64,000 nt of DNA, from positions 1,142,807 to 1,206,806 of the forward strand of contig NC_013532.1 in assembly GCF_000024505.1 (NCBI RefSeq), given 5' to 3'. Below the pieces are notes generated by a model that had not been told where the DNA came from, ran no database searches, and saw only the letters and a program-made list of their open reading frames with translations. Numbering within the stretch: position 1 is the first letter of the stretch; every line of letters begins with the position of its first letter. Position numbers and translations under genes: made by a program. Of this stretch, positions 50,126 to 60,795 are shown piece after piece. The DNA comes from Anaplasma centrale str. Israel (lineage in GTDB: Bacteria; Pseudomonadota; Alphaproteobacteria; Rickettsiales; Anaplasmataceae).

Positions 50126-51236
50126 GTGTTAGCACATCTGCAACTGACACGCATTCATCTACTTTGTGGGCAGTACCGCTGGGCAAGCCGAGCTCGGCTA
50201 CTGGGCAAAAGCTACTAATGATGCATGCATCGGACGTCCCTCCATCCGTAATCAGCCTTGCATCCAGCCCGGTTACCTCCTTTACAACCTCACACAAAGT
50301 TGCTGTGTAGCAAGAGGGTTGACTGATAGATGCACCGCCAAAGCACCTATGGGAGAGCGTGTAGTTGCTTGTCACTGAGGCGCATATTGCGTCCATGTCC
50401 CGGTATAGAGATTCCGCGGTATGGAGGTCATTAAACCTTATGTTAAACGCCGCAGTGGCGGACGACGGGATTAAATTCTCCACATCATTGCCAACGTCAA
50501 TACTTGTTATCTCGCAATGCGAGGGAGGAAAGTGGTCGGTACCACTATCCAGGGTGGTGTCTTTGATCTTACGCAAGATACAAAGCACATCGTCTATGGG
50601 GTTATGCGCCAGCTCCGGATATGCGACATGCCCCTGTACGCCACGACACGACAGCTCACAATTTAAGGAACCCCTGCGCCCTATGGATATGCAATCTCCC
50701 AAACGCTTACGGCTACTGGGCTCTCCCAACACGCAGTAGTCCGGGCAAATCCCGTTCTTTGTCATCCAATCTAAAACAGATTTGGTTCCATACTCCCGCC
50801 AGCGCCCCTCCTCATCACCTGTAATAAGAAAGCTAAGGCACCCAGGCACCGAATCCAGCCGGGCAACCGCAGAAATGTACGCGCAAATCGCAGCCTTCAT
50901 GTCGGATGCACCACGGCCGTATAGCATACCGTCTTTCACCTGCGGGGAGAATGGATCAGTACGCCAGGTGCCCCCAGGCGGCACCACGTCAGTGTGGCCA
51001 GCGAAACACAAATTGGGATGGCCGTTTCCGTATTGCGCGTATAGGTTTTTCACCTCTACATCGCCATTTCCAAAGGATAGAATTTCGCACCTGAACCCCA
51101 AATCCGACAACAGCTCGGCCAGGAACGGTATGGCACCGCTTCTATCCGGCGTAACGCTAGGATAAGACATGAGCCTACAGGCCAGCGACACTGGGTCGTC
51201 CACGCGCACACCCACAAAAAAGACAAAGGTTAGCAT
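50064..51236 (-). CDS. dapE: succinyl-diaminopimelate desuccinylase
   Basis: A late step in diaminopimelate/lysine synthesis. M20 metallopeptidase motifs: [28 protein letters not shown], and the Glu pair in ITGDEEG. 390 residues; the true start may be a GTG a few codons after 51236 (ending [12 protein letters not shown]). It supplies DAP for a peptidoglycan-type wall, in line with the M23 hydrolase in this window. The 62-bp overlap with comF is large. Confidence 0.92.
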   Translation of the reverse strand: MLTFVFFVGVRVDDPVSLACRLMSYPSVTPDRSGAIPFLAELLSDLGFRCEILSFGNGDVEVKNLYAQYGNGHPNLCFAGHTDVVPPGGTWRTDPFSPQVKDGMLYGRGASDMKAAICAYISAVARLDSVPGCLSFLITGDEEGRWREYGTKSVLDWMTKNGICPDYCVLGEPSSRKRLGDCISIGRRGSLNCELSCRGVQGHVAYPELAHNPIDDVLCILRKIKDTTLDSGTDHFPPSHCEITSIDVGNDVENLIPSSATAAFNIRFNDLHTAESLYRDMDAICASVTSNYTLSHRCFGGASISQPSCYTATLCEVVKEVTGLDARLITDGGTSDACIISSFCPVAELGLPSGTAHKVDECVSVADVLTLAEIYHRFINRFFAVAQSRS

Positions 51237-51405
51237 ATCTCAAAGGACTTGGTATTGCAATACCGCACGTACCCATTCATGAGTCGCGTACGTAGTGACG
51301 CGAACGGCTGCTCAAATTTCTGGTAGTGGCGTTGCTTGCATATTGTGTACGTGCCACCAGAATTATGGACAAAGCCGGCGCGTTTTACTGAACTCGCTCT
51401 CCATA

Positions 51406-53097
51406 CTATTCTTCTATGTGTCCGTAATCCTCCGCCCTGAGGGCATCTTGCAACGATGCAATCGCATCTGTGCTGAACCCGCTGATGCTCAACGCCACAC
51501 CACCCAGTTGCAAGCCAGTTTCATACGTTTCCGGAATCAAATAGTGGGCACCGAGCTTTCTGTAGGCTTCCGCGTTCGTCAAATCAGGTATGCGTACCGC
51601 CACTATCGTGTCACGGAAGTTGTTTGCTACCAGGGATATTATTTTTTTGGTCGTCACACTGTTGTTGATTGCAATAATCACTGCCTTGGCACGCGCAATT
51701 CCCATAGATGTCAAGGTCTCAAGCCTTGTTAGATCACCCAAATACACGGGGAATCCCTCTTTCCTCCCCTCAGTGACCACAACTGGTTGAATATCGGACG
51801 CAATGTAGTTCACATGTTCTGCAGTGAGCACTTTTGCAACTATCCGGCCCACCCTGCCGAACCCGACAACAATCACGTGTTGATCAAGGTCTCTAGTATC
51901 AAGCACCAACTCTTGTGACGAGAAAGCAATCTTATTCTTAGTGAGCAACCCGGCTATCCAATGCCCCAACGCCGCCAGCAGAGGTGTAAACGCCATGGTG
52001 ACTGTTGTCGTCATCATGAGTATCTGCGCCAAGCCGTGTGACATAACGCCCTTTTCCGCCGCCAGACCAAACAAGATGAAGGCGAACTCTCCTCCCTGGC
52101 ACAGTAGCAACCCAGCATGCACACCCACAGCGAGCTGGAATCTGAAAAACCTGCACAACGCGCAAACTACAATTGCTTTTAGCAAGATAAGTGCGATAGA
52201 TAGCGCAAGGATGATGGGCAGTTTACTGATTAACAGCCCACCATCTATAGACATTCCCACCACCATGAAGAACAGCCCCATGAGCAGTTTTTTGAACGGC
52301 AGTACTACCTGCTCTACGTCATACCTGTATTCAGTTTCTGCAACGAGGAGCCCAGATACAAACGCCCCGAGTGCCATGGAAAGATTGAAATTTTCTGTAA
52401 CAAACGCGGCCCCTAACACCACCAAAAGCGTGGTCGCAATGAACGCCTCGTTGCTTTTCATAGTTGCTATTGTGCCAAACAGCGGGCGCAGTAGTAGCCT
52501 TCCTGATATAAAAATCAGCGCAAGCGCCGCCACGGCCTTGAGCAGCGCATGCATTAGCGACATCACCAGGCTATTGGACTCCCCAGCCAGAAGCGGAAGT
52601 AACACTATAAGGGGCACAACTGCGAAGTCTTGCAGCAGCAAGATAGCAACGGACAGCCGGCCTATCTGGGTTGACTGCTGCCCCTTTTCTTGCAGCACCT
52701 GCAGCACAATTGCAGTGGAGGACAACGCCAGGGCTCCACCTATGACTACGGAGCTCTCATAATCCACACCAAGGGCTCTGGCAACGCACCAGATAAGGGT
52801 TGCAGTAACGATAACCTGCATCGTACCGAACCCAAATACATGCAGCCTCATGGCCGCAAGCCTTTCAAACGTTAGCTCAATACCGATGAGAAACAACAAG
52901 AAAACTACGCCGAACTCACCCAAGCTGCTTATTATTGCGGATGACTCCACAAGCTGCAGCCCATGCGGTCCGATTGCAGCACCGGCGACAAAGTACCCCA
53001 GTACCGGACTGATGCGCAGCTTGCCGAACACCACAACCACAACCACGGCCGCAGAGAGCAACAAGATAACATCCAACAGGTAGCTGGCGTGACTCAT
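51406..53097 (-). CDS. CPA2-family cation:proton antiporter with TrkA-N domain (KefB/YbaL-like)
   Basis: 563 residues. About 12 hydrophobic segments form the exchanger domain (GYFVAGAAIGPHGL near residue 35, FLLFLIGIELTFERL, GAFVSGLLVAETEYRYDVE). A C-terminal Rossmann TrkA-N domain follows (HVIVVGFGRVGRIVAKVLTA). No glutathione-responsive helper gene lies beside it. Likely potassium or sodium/proton exchange. Confidence 0.9.
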   Translation of the reverse strand: MSHASYLLDVILLLSAAVVVVVVFGKLRISPVLGYFVAGAAIGPHGLQLVESSAIISSLGEFGVVFLLFLIGIELTFERLAAMRLHVFGFGTMQVIVTATLIWCVARALGVDYESSVVIGGALALSSTAIVLQVLQEKGQQSTQIGRLSVAILLLQDFAVVPLIVLLPLLAGESNSLVMSLMHALLKAVAALALIFISGRLLLRPLFGTIATMKSNEAFIATTLLVVLGAAFVTENFNLSMALGAFVSGLLVAETEYRYDVEQVVLPFKKLLMGLFFMVVGMSIDGGLLISKLPIILALSIALILLKAIVVCALCRFFRFQLAVGVHAGLLLCQGGEFAFILFGLAAEKGVMSHGLAQILMMTTTVTMAFTPLLAALGHWIAGLLTKNKIAFSSQELVLDTRDLDQHVIVVGFGRVGRIVAKVLTAEHVNYIASDIQPVVVTEGRKEGFPVYLGDLTRLETLTSMGIARAKAVIIAINNSVTTKKIISLVANNFRDTIVAVRIPDLTNAEAYRKLGAHYLIPETYETGLQLGGVALSISGFSTDAIASLQDALRAEDYGHIEE

Positions 53098-53110
53098 ATC
53101 GCAACCATAC

Positions 53111-53674
53111 TCAACCGGAGCGCCATTTTATTGAGCAACCGATACTAGGTACCTGGTCACCCGGTACTTTGCCAGTTTCCGCTACAAACCGCACCGCCTC
53201 GAAAAGCTCACTCCTATCATCGGGGCAAAGCCCCCAGTCCTTGTTAGGGTCATCAAACCTGCCCCTGTAGCACAACTGCAGCTCCCTATTGAAACAAAAA
53301 AAGTCAGGCGTGCAAACCGCACCGTAGCTCTTTGCAACGGACTGACCTTCGTCTATAACGTACGGGAATGGAAAGGCGAGGCTTTGCGCCAACGCCGCCA
53401 TTTTGTCGTAAGAATCCTCCGGGTATGCGTCCGTATCATTAGGCATTATAGCGACTGCTCCCACGCCACAATCCGCCATCAGCAACTTCACCTCGCGCAC
53501 GAGGTGTTTTATCAAGGCCTTCACGTAGGGACAGTGATTGCATATAAACATTACCAGAAGGGCACTGCTACCACGGAAGTTATCCAGGCCATAATAGCCC
53601 CCGTCTGTGGCTTTGAGCCGAAAATCACGCGCGGTAAACCCCGCGTCAAGCGTAGGAGTAACTACTGCAGCCAC
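53111..53674 (-). CDS. thioredoxin-fold redoxin protein
   Basis: 187 residues of the thioredoxin/AhpC-TSA-like family with the NHCPYVKAL motif instead of a regular CxxC, preceded by SALLVMFIC, and the cis-Pro loop VCTPDFFCFNRE. It lies 13 bp upstream of the antiporter gene on the same strand. Reductant and substrate unknown. Confidence 0.85.
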   Translation of the reverse strand: MAAVVTPTLDAGFTARDFRLKATDGGYYGLDNFRGSSALLVMFICNHCPYVKALIKHLVREVKLLMADCGVGAVAIMPNDTDAYPEDSYDKMAALAQSLAFPFPYVIDEGQSVAKSYGAVCTPDFFCFNRELQLCYRGRFDDPNKDWGLCPDDRSELFEAVRFVAETGKVPGDQVPSIGCSIKWRSG

Positions 53675-53901
53675 CTAGCACCTACCAAAGAGCACTTAAC
53701 AACCGGATTCTAAGCTGCATGCCGATGAAAAGTCAACAGTTTCGTCTATGGCAACTAAAATGCGGCTGAAAGCAGCCCTTGGCTGCAAAATTCAAACCAC
53801 CTCAAACGTCCCCAGTGGCCTTTGCGCCACAACTGTCCAGAGCAGCCAGCCACAGCGCACTCCCCGCTGCGTTGTGCCCAGCATCTAGGCCTTACTTGCC
53901 G

Positions 53902-54348
53902 TTACATAAACGGTCGCACTACAACCATCACCACTATTGCAACCATGAGTGCAGTGACAGTTTCATTGAGTATTCTAAAGTAGAGCGGAGAATGCCTGCA
54001 TGCATTCCGACGCAGGTCCCTACCGTACTTAGCCAACAGAGCGTGAATGGTAAGCATGGCAAGAATAAGCAAGAACTTAATTTTGAACCAAAGAAAAACG
54101 TAATATCCCTCCGCAACCGCCAACGATATACCCGTTGCTAAGGTTGCCAGCATTGCTGGGTTCATGATGTACAACAATAACCGGCGCTCCATCAGGGACA
54201 GCAGGGAGTCACCCTCCGATCCGTAACGCACTTTTGAGTGGTATACATACAACCTGGGTAGATACAACATGCCCACCATCCAGGAAATCGCTGCAATTAT
54301 ATGAAATGCCTCAACCCAGCGGTGATAAGCACAAATCCACGTGAGCAC
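53902..54348 (-). CDS. hemJ: protoporphyrinogen IX oxidase HemJ
   Basis: 148 residues, four hydrophobic helices. The HemJ family motifs are present: VEAFHIIAAISWMVGMLYLPRLYVYH near the start (split here as AFHIIAAISWMVG and YLPRLYVYH) and FKIKFLLILAMLTIHALL. It oxidises protoporphyrinogen IX in heme synthesis. Start is GTG-type. Confidence 0.92.
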   Translation of the reverse strand: MLTWICAYHRWVEAFHIIAAISWMVGMLYLPRLYVYHSKVRYGSEGDSLLSLMERRLLLYIMNPAMLATLATGISLAVAEGYYVFLWFKIKFLLILAMLTIHALLAKYGRDLRRNACRHSPLYFRILNETVTALMVAIVVMVVVRPFM

Positions 54349-54483
54349 AGCCTTATTAATAGTTTAATAACTAAGGCATTGTAGCACGCCCTGCCGTTTA
54401 TGCAATACAGCGCGCCCCGCCGGAACACGATATTCTGCTCGGTATACATTTCAGCTCATCGCACTGGCAGCTGACGAAACAAA

Positions 54484-55479
54484 CTACACTTTGCGGTAGC
54501 AAACCTCGTGCGCCGCACTGACTATATCGCCGACCTGAGGGAGTGCGGATGCTTCTAGGTTGGCGGCATACGGCAATGGCACCTCCTTGCCCGCAACCCG
54601 CAGCACCGGAGCGTCAAGATCATCAAAAGCGAACTCAGTCACAAATGCGGCAATTTCAGCGCCTACGCCGGAGAATGGCCACCCTTCCTCTACTGTTACC
54701 AATCTGTTGGTCTTTCGTACTGACTGTAAAATAGTTTCGCGGTCCAGGGGGCGTATGGTGCGCAAATCTATAACTTCCGCACTTATTCCATCATTCATCA
54801 ACGCATCAGCCGCCTCTAGCGCGTACTGCAACTGCAATGAAAACGCCAGGACCGTCAGATCTGATCCTTCACGCACCACTGCAGCTTTTCCTATTTCTAC
54901 CAGATAGTCGGCGCTTTGCTCTTCTTCTGAAATGTCATGCTGGTGCCCATATGCAATCTCATTTTCCAAGAATATTACAGGATTGGGGTCCCTAATTGCG
55001 GCTTTTAACATGCCTTTGCAGTCAGCAGCAAAGTACGGGGCGACCACCTTAATGCCGGGAATATGTGCGTACCACGACGCGTAGCACTGCGAATGTTGAG
55101 CCGCCACTCCCGCAGCAGCACCGTTAGGACCACGGAACACAATAGGGCAACCCAACTGCCCACCAGACATGTAATTCGTCTTGGCTGCTGAATTCACTAT
55201 CTGGTCCATGGCTTGCATGGAAAAGTTGAAGCTCATAAACTCCACAATCGGCTTTAAACCGCAAAATGCGGCCCCTACCGCGATGCCAGTAAACGCGTGC
55301 TCGCTTATGGGTGTATCAACAACTCTGCTAGGGCCGAACCGCTCCAGCAGCCCCTGGCTGACCTTGTACGCACCCTGGTACTCTCCGACTTCCTCCCCAA
55401 TCAAGAGCACGTTAGGATCACGCTCCATTTCTTCTTCCATGGCCTGACGTAACGCTTCTCTCACTGTGATTAGTGCCAT
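54484..55479 (-). CDS. pdhB: pyruvate dehydrogenase E1 component, beta subunit
   Basis: About 331 residues: [50 protein letters not shown], and the C-terminal part [18 protein letters not shown]. It pairs with PdhA at 27912-28910. ATG 55479 has GGGAG just upstream, preferred over 55509. Confidence 0.95.
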   Translation of the reverse strand: MALITVREALRQAMEEEMERDPNVLLIGEEVGEYQGAYKVSQGLLERFGPSRVVDTPISEHAFTGIAVGAAFCGLKPIVEFMSFNFSMQAMDQIVNSAAKTNYMSGGQLGCPIVFRGPNGAAAGVAAQHSQCYASWYAHIPGIKVVAPYFAADCKGMLKAAIRDPNPVIFLENEIAYGHQHDISEEEQSADYLVEIGKAAVVREGSDLTVLAFSLQLQYALEAADALMNDGISAEVIDLRTIRPLDRETILQSVRKTNRLVTVEEGWPFSGVGAEIAAFVTEFAFDDLDAPVLRVAGKEVPLPYAANLEASALPQVGDIVSAAHEVCYRKV

Positions 55480-55573
55480 ACGCTCCCAGAGGTGTATTTC
55501 CGGCCTCATCTTATTTTAAAAGAGGGAGCAGCGCAAACAGATTCGATGAACGGCTGCTTTGAAACGGTGTTGC

Positions 55574-58276
55574 CTACCTGGTTGCACCGAGCGCGACTGG
55601 CACCGCTGGTGCCACGGACGGCTCTTGCAACGTGTCTTGCTGTCTGTTACGCAGTAGATACTCCACAGTTAGCGAGCACAGCAGTATCAGAATCAGCGTG
55701 CATGGCAGGCCCGATGCCACTGCGATGTCGCAACTCGCCAAGTGTGTTACGCATCGACTCCTAATTACACCCACGTATATAGCAGCAATCAATATCGCAG
55801 CGAGCGCGGATACCATGAAGATTTTACAGGACGTGCTAGCCAGCAATGCTAGGAGCACATCACGCACAGGAGGGCACGTGGGCGCATTTCGGCCTTCCAT
55901 GCTTGGGCGTATTTCCAGTGTTTGTGGTGCCCGGGCAGGCACACCAAAATGCCCTGCGCCGCTACCATCCATTCTCAGCTGCTGTTCTACCCATTGTGTG
56001 TACGCCTCCGATTCCGGCGCACATGCTGCACGTGTGTCGGGGGCTGTTGGATCTCCCGCTGCACTATCCTGACTGTCTGGACGCTCAGATGGCTCGTCAC
56101 GGTTTGGGGTTAACGCACTGATAATACGTCTGACTATAGCTGCTATCCTTGCCAATATGCCATCTTGGCTCTCAGCGGCTTCCTGCTGACAAACCGCGGG
56201 CGGCGCAGGTTCGGTTGCTTGCATTGGCTGCGTGCCACCACCGCTCGTGTGGCCAGGTATGTTGCCCATTCCGAACTGCGCAGTTGGCAGAACAAAGCGC
56301 GGAGCATTTTGCCGGATTTGTTGTGGTGCACTCTCCTGTGCTAAATCCGTGACGCTGCGGCTTTTTTCAGTCAGAGTTACTGCCGACGACAATGCAGGCT
56401 CTGAGCACATTCTACTTAGTGACATGCTGCGCCCAACACGCACATGATGGATAGATGCTGCGTGGCCGTCTTGCACATCCCATGGCTGAGACGCAAAAAC
56501 TGTCATATACTCCTCCGCAACGGCAAGTGCGCAATCGGCTGCACTGGCATTTGGCACGTGCTCGTGTTCTTGATTGACTGGAGCAACAACACTCGCTGCA
56601 GCAATTTGCGGAACCACGCGCGCCTTTTCCCTGACGAACATCACGCACTCCACGAGCGTGTTGAGTTCCGCACCTGTGCTGCGTACTACCGGCAAAAAGC
56701 TTCCTAAAGTGCACATTAGTGAGGACTGCCCTGTTGCGTTGCTGAATATGAATTGCAATTCTTCTTCAACTCGTTGGGTGGTGGCAAGTGTTGGTTGCCG
56801 CTCCTTCAACACACATTCTAGCAGCGCCCACCTGGCCTTGCCTGAACTCTGTGACCGAGAATCGCATTCTCGATTTGCCTGGAAGTGCACTCCCGGCAAT
56901 ATCGTAAACTCCCTATTACACAGTTGCCTACATGATGACACCAAGTTGATGAATTTAGCCAAGTGCAAAACTGAAGGCTCGGACTTTGGGTCATTTTTGA
57001 CCACGGAAAATGCCAAACACCTACTGGTAGCATCAGGCTCCTGGCAACAAACCCCTAGCTCGGTCAGACGTGATGCAATGTCATCACCTGCTTGGATGTT
57101 ACTGTCAACTTCCAGGTGGTAGGGAAATACATCGGGTAGCTCCTGCACATACAGAAGGTCCCCACGTATTTTGTGTAGCGCAATTGTGTGTGCACGAACC
57201 ACTCTTTCGGTAATGGGAAACGCGCAGCTACCCAGGCTTGATGCATGTTTCCCGTAAGCAAAAATGTATCCCATAAGCATAGAATCGCATGCACCGCTAA
57301 ACGACCAAGGCCGCGGTGGATCGACAGAGAGAGCACATGTAGCTCCCAAGTTGTATGGAGTGCGGGATACAAATTGTTGCATCTGTAGGTCAGACTCCGC
57401 CCGTGTGCCACCAATATCAGTGGCAAGCATGTAGCGGTACATCTGCAACACCTGGCTTGCTTGCAGCATTGTGCGCAGTGCCTGCGCATTGCCTTGCACA
57501 AATTCTAGATGTTCCGCTGTCAGCAGGCTGCTGGAGATCTCCGCATACAACGCAATTGTGCACACCGCGGTTGGTTCTTGCAAGGAAAGAGCCAAAATCT
57601 CGTGCAGTATCGCGTTACCAGGCATAAAGAAAAGCATGCAACGCCCATTTAGGGTTACTTCGTGCAAAATGTGGTGAACCAGGTCACGTGCCGCACAGTT
57701 ACCCGCTTGGGTGCGCAGCTTTAATGAAAGGCCGAGTGCCTTTTTGATATACTCTGCGGCCTCACGCCCCTGCACTTCAGCAAGCTCGCGAGACAAAAAC
57801 ACCGGTAGAAGATACATGTTACAGAAGTTGCATAATGCATGAGTGGCACGACCGAAGAACGCGGTCTGATCCTCCCCTGGAGCCGCTGCAACAGCAAAGG
57901 TCACCACTCCCCGCGCGCCTTCGTGCGCATCTTCAAGAGCACTCGTGGCAACGTATGCTGCTGGGGCGACTGGCCGTTGAGACGCAGGAGCATCTGCCTG
58001 ACTGCTCGTGTCCTGGCGTAGCGGCGTAAAAGCCTCCTGCGCTTGCGGTGACGATAAAAACGTCAATATGGATGACACAACCGATACGCGGTTCACTGCG
58101 CTAATCTTGTTCAATACCGACGCATTTCCTGACGCAGACCCTTGTATCGCAACTCGGCCACGGCCTGGGGTGAGGCTTGTGGATTCCAGAACCGAGGCTG
58201 CCATGTGAGTGTCTCCCACAAAGTTAAAAGTGTCGTCGTGGTGAACCCACGGCCTTGCGCTGGACTTGTATTGCAT
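55574..58276 (-). CDS. unrecognised 900-residue protein with C-terminal transmembrane pair
   Basis: I do not recognise this protein. Residues 1-110 are low-complexity Ser/Ala-rich; about 110-570 look globular with several Cys and His; about 570-790 are Pro/Ala/Gln/Ser-rich and probably disordered. Two strong hydrophobic helices (IFMVSALAAILIAAIYVGVI and GLPCTLILILLCSLTVEYLL) lie near the end, before a short Pro/Ala tail. No signal peptide is seen. The composition and architecture would suit a membrane-tethered or secreted lineage-specific protein. It follows a possible small gene by a few bases. Confidence 0.8.
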   Translation of the reverse strand: MQYKSSARPWVHHDDTFNFVGDTHMAASVLESTSLTPGRGRVAIQGSASGNASVLNKISAVNRVSVVSSILTFLSSPQAQEAFTPLRQDTSSQADAPASQRPVAPAAYVATSALEDAHEGARGVVTFAVAAAPGEDQTAFFGRATHALCNFCNMYLLPVFLSRELAEVQGREAAEYIKKALGLSLKLRTQAGNCAARDLVHHILHEVTLNGRCMLFFMPGNAILHEILALSLQEPTAVCTIALYAEISSSLLTAEHLEFVQGNAQALRTMLQASQVLQMYRYMLATDIGGTRAESDLQMQQFVSRTPYNLGATCALSVDPPRPWSFSGACDSMLMGYIFAYGKHASSLGSCAFPITERVVRAHTIALHKIRGDLLYVQELPDVFPYHLEVDSNIQAGDDIASRLTELGVCCQEPDATSRCLAFSVVKNDPKSEPSVLHLAKFINLVSSCRQLCNREFTILPGVHFQANRECDSRSQSSGKARWALLECVLKERQPTLATTQRVEEELQFIFSNATGQSSLMCTLGSFLPVVRSTGAELNTLVECVMFVREKARVVPQIAAASVVAPVNQEHEHVPNASAADCALAVAEEYMTVFASQPWDVQDGHAASIHHVRVGRSMSLSRMCSEPALSSAVTLTEKSRSVTDLAQESAPQQIRQNAPRFVLPTAQFGMGNIPGHTSGGGTQPMQATEPAPPAVCQQEAAESQDGILARIAAIVRRIISALTPNRDEPSERPDSQDSAAGDPTAPDTRAACAPESEAYTQWVEQQLRMDGSGAGHFGVPARAPQTLEIRPSMEGRNAPTCPPVRDVLLALLASTSCKIFMVSALAAILIAAIYVGVIRSRCVTHLASCDIAVASGLPCTLILILLCSLTVEYLLRNRQQDTLQEPSVAPAVPVALGATR

Positions 58277-58283
58277 AGCTACT

Positions 58284-58718
58284 TCAGGAGTAAGGCACTA
58301 GGCTTCCAACAGAAGCCCACTCGGGGGACCATACAACACATTCTGTGCTTTGTAAACCGAGATATGCAGGCACTTCTGGGTAATCCGCGTCCGTGGCGGA
58401 GCTCATAATATGAGAACAATATCGTGCACGTTCCACAACAATATCCGCATTGCGTCTACTCGTATTGCGTGGCTCAGCACCACTCTGGGCTTCCCACTGA
58501 TTGTTCTCAAAGTTGGTGGCGTGGCAAACTCCTAATCCGTGGGTAGGGGCAACCGCCACACATCCAGCACACCCACACGGTATTGTGCGGATGGCTTTAC
58601 CGGTTGCTGTGGCCGAGGACCATTCTGAGCTATTCCCCTGCATGCGGATTGTTGGCGCCAGTGCGGGGAGGTACAACACGCCGCTAGTGCCGGTTGCGCA
58701 CAACAAGATGCCAACCAC
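58284..58718 (-). CDS. possible small hypothetical protein
   Basis: A 144-codon frame in the gap between tRNA-Leu and the 900-residue gene, ending 7 bp before it on the same strand. The opening MVGILLCATGTSGVLYLPAL is moderately hydrophobic. No family resemblance, so it may be an accidental ORF. Position is the only support. Confidence 0.3.
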   Translation of the reverse strand: MVGILLCATGTSGVLYLPALAPTIRMQGNSSEWSSATATGKAIRTIPCGCAGCVAVAPTHGLGVCHATNFENNQWEAQSGAEPRNTSRRNADIVVERARYCSHIMSSATDADYPEVPAYLGLQSTECVVWSPEWASVGSLVPYS

Positions 58719-58753
58719 CCGAGACGCGCAAGCAATTAATCATGAAGCAAGCG

Positions 58754-58837
58754 TGCCCGAAAGAAGACTCGAACTTCCACGACCGTAAGGCCACTAGCAC
58801 CTGAAGCTAGCGCGTCTACCAATTCCGCCATTCGGAC
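58754..58837 (-). tRNA. tRNA-Leu (CAG)
   Basis: Minus-strand cloverleaf with acceptor GTCCGAA/TTCGGGC, D arm with GGTAGACGC, anticodon arm CTAGC-TTCAGGT-GCTAG (anticodon CAG), long variable arm GGCCTTACGGTCG typical of leucine, T loop TTCGAGT. Confidence 0.94.
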
Positions 58838-58889
58838 TTTGTACCGTCGGAAGTCACCCGCCAAAGAGGCCGCGCACCCCCGAATTAAG

Positions 58890-58917
58890 TTGATTATTCA
58901 AGACCACAAAGTATATT
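58890..58917 (+). promoter_or_regulatory. candidate tldD promoter
   Basis: TTGATT, 16 bp, TATATT, about 30 bp before the tldD start. Confidence 0.45.
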
Positions 58918-58947
58918 GTTACAGTTTATACAGACAAAAGCGCAAGA

Positions 58948-60369
58948 ATGGAAGTTTTCGATGCAGAGAGGGTGTTCTTTGCTCAAGTAGACAGGGAAAA
59001 GCTAGGTGGCCTCGTTAGAGATGCGTTGCACCGCTCCGATGGGGGGGAGCTGTTCCTGGAATTTTGCAATGCAGAGTCTCTCAGCATAGAAAATGGCGTA
59101 GTGAAAAATGCTGATTTTACCTTCCGCAGGGGTTTTGGCCTTCGTGCATTCCACGGAGAAAGTACCACCATTGTGTGCTCTTCCGAAATAAACGAGCGCG
59201 AAATACAGAAAGCCGCCTCCCTAGTCAAAAATGCGGGCAGCAAGGAAGGAACGCATGTAGTAAGTTTGTGCGAGCCTGGTGCTTCACTGTACCCTCAGAC
59301 AAACCCTGTAAGTGAAGTACCATTCGCAGATAAGATAGGCGTCCTACAAAGCATCGATGCATACCTGCGTGGCGCAAATCCGCACGTGGCTCAGGTCAAA
59401 GTGGCAATTAGCACCCAATGGCAGGTGGTGCGTATTGTGAGAAAAGATGGCAGCGAAGTTGGCGATGTAAGGCCATTGGTCAGGCTTGATGTATACGTAC
59501 TTCTAGAAAAAGGCGGGAGAAAAGAACACGGTAGGTCGGGCCACGGAGGCAGAGCTTTATGCTCGGAATTTGTGAGTGAGGCGCAGTGGAAGAAAGTCGC
59601 AGATGAGGCTCTGCGCCAATCTATGGTAAACATGGAGGCAGTGGCCGCTCCCGCGGGGGAAATAACCGTGGTGCTTGGGCCGGGATTTCCCGGAGTGTTA
59701 CTACACGAAGCTGTGGGTCATGGTTTGGAGAGTGATTTTAATCGTAAGAAGATCTCCGCCTTTTCTGACGCTATGGGAACCAAAGTAGCCGCAGAAGGCA
59801 TCACGGTTGTTGATAATGGAGCAATGGCAGGCCGCAGAGGGTCTCTTAACATAGATGATGAAGGTACCGCATCTCGTTACAACGTGCTAATAGAGAACGG
59901 GGTTCTGGTCTCATACATGCATGACAACATGAACTCCAAGCTTATGGGCGCATCCTCCACCGGCAATGGTAGAAGGGAAAGCTACAAAAGCGTTGTAATG
60001 CCGCGTATGACAAACACGTACATGCTGCCCGGTGACTACGCTCCTAACGAGATAGTCTCAAGCGTGAAACGTGGCATATATGCCGCTGATTTTGGTGGCG
60101 GACAAGTTGACATTACCTCAGGCCAGTTTGTGTTTTCGGCTTCGGAAAGCTACATGATTGAAGATGGTAAAATGGGGCGTCCGCTAAAGGGCGCCACACT
60201 CATCGGGAGTGGGCCTGACATCCTCAAAAAAGTGTCTATGGTTGGTAACGATTTGTCGCTAGATACCGGCACTGGCACGTGCTCCAAAAACGGCCAAAGT
60301 GTACCAGTATGCGTTGGCCAGCCCACGTTGAAGATTGACGCAATCACAGTTGGTGGCACAGACATGTAG
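58948..60369 (+). CDS. tldD: metalloprotease TldD
   Basis: 473 residues with the zinc motif LLHEAVGHGLESD (HExxxH) near residue 255, RRGSLNIDDEGTAS and the C-terminal SDxS-like region ending LKIDAITVGGTDM. TldD works with TldE/PmbA in cutting unstructured peptides. pmbA is not visible here. Confidence 0.93.
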   Translation: MEVFDAERVFFAQVDREKLGGLVRDALHRSDGGELFLEFCNAESLSIENGVVKNADFTFRRGFGLRAFHGESTTIVCSSEINEREIQKAASLVKNAGSKEGTHVVSLCEPGASLYPQTNPVSEVPFADKIGVLQSIDAYLRGANPHVAQVKVAISTQWQVVRIVRKDGSEVGDVRPLVRLDVYVLLEKGGRKEHGRSGHGGRALCSEFVSEAQWKKVADEALRQSMVNMEAVAAPAGEITVVLGPGFPGVLLHEAVGHGLESDFNRKKISAFSDAMGTKVAAEGITVVDNGAMAGRRGSLNIDDEGTASRYNVLIENGVLVSYMHDNMNSKLMGASSTGNGRRESYKSVVMPRMTNTYMLPGDYAPNEIVSSVKRGIYAADFGGGQVDITSGQFVFSASESYMIEDGKMGRPLKGATLIGSGPDILKKVSMVGNDLSLDTGTGTCSKNGQSVPVCVGQPTLKIDAITVGGTDM

Positions 60370-60795
60370 CTGGTGCCCGATGCTTGCCATTTTAGGAGGC
60401 TGGCCCATAGTGGGCGGATGGCTTGTTGCGCTGTGCACTGCCCGTGTACCTACTAACGTGCTAATGTGTGTTGATCAACCATTACTCCCCGCGCTCGGCC
60501 TGCGGTGCCTGCACCATATACAACTGTCCACAGGCCCCCAACCGGGACTGTCTGCTTTTTGTGCGCGTAGCCATATAGCCACACGACCAACACAGTGGCA
60601 TAATTCCTTGGGTGACAACGGCGCATGTGCTACCACGTGTGCACCGGAGAATCTGCGTGCTGTCGCATAGCAGACATCATATCTCCCACACTGAAGTCGG
60701 CCACAATCGTGAACTTGGCGCTAAAGTTGCAGCCCAGCGCAGTAGGCCTCGCAGCGGAGGTTGCCTCAGCGCAGCCGGGCAGGGAGTAGCACGTA
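60370..60795. other. intergenic, nothing recognised
   Basis: About 425 bp between convergent tldD and ychF. No ORF, tRNA or strong hairpin that I can support. Confidence 0.4.
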
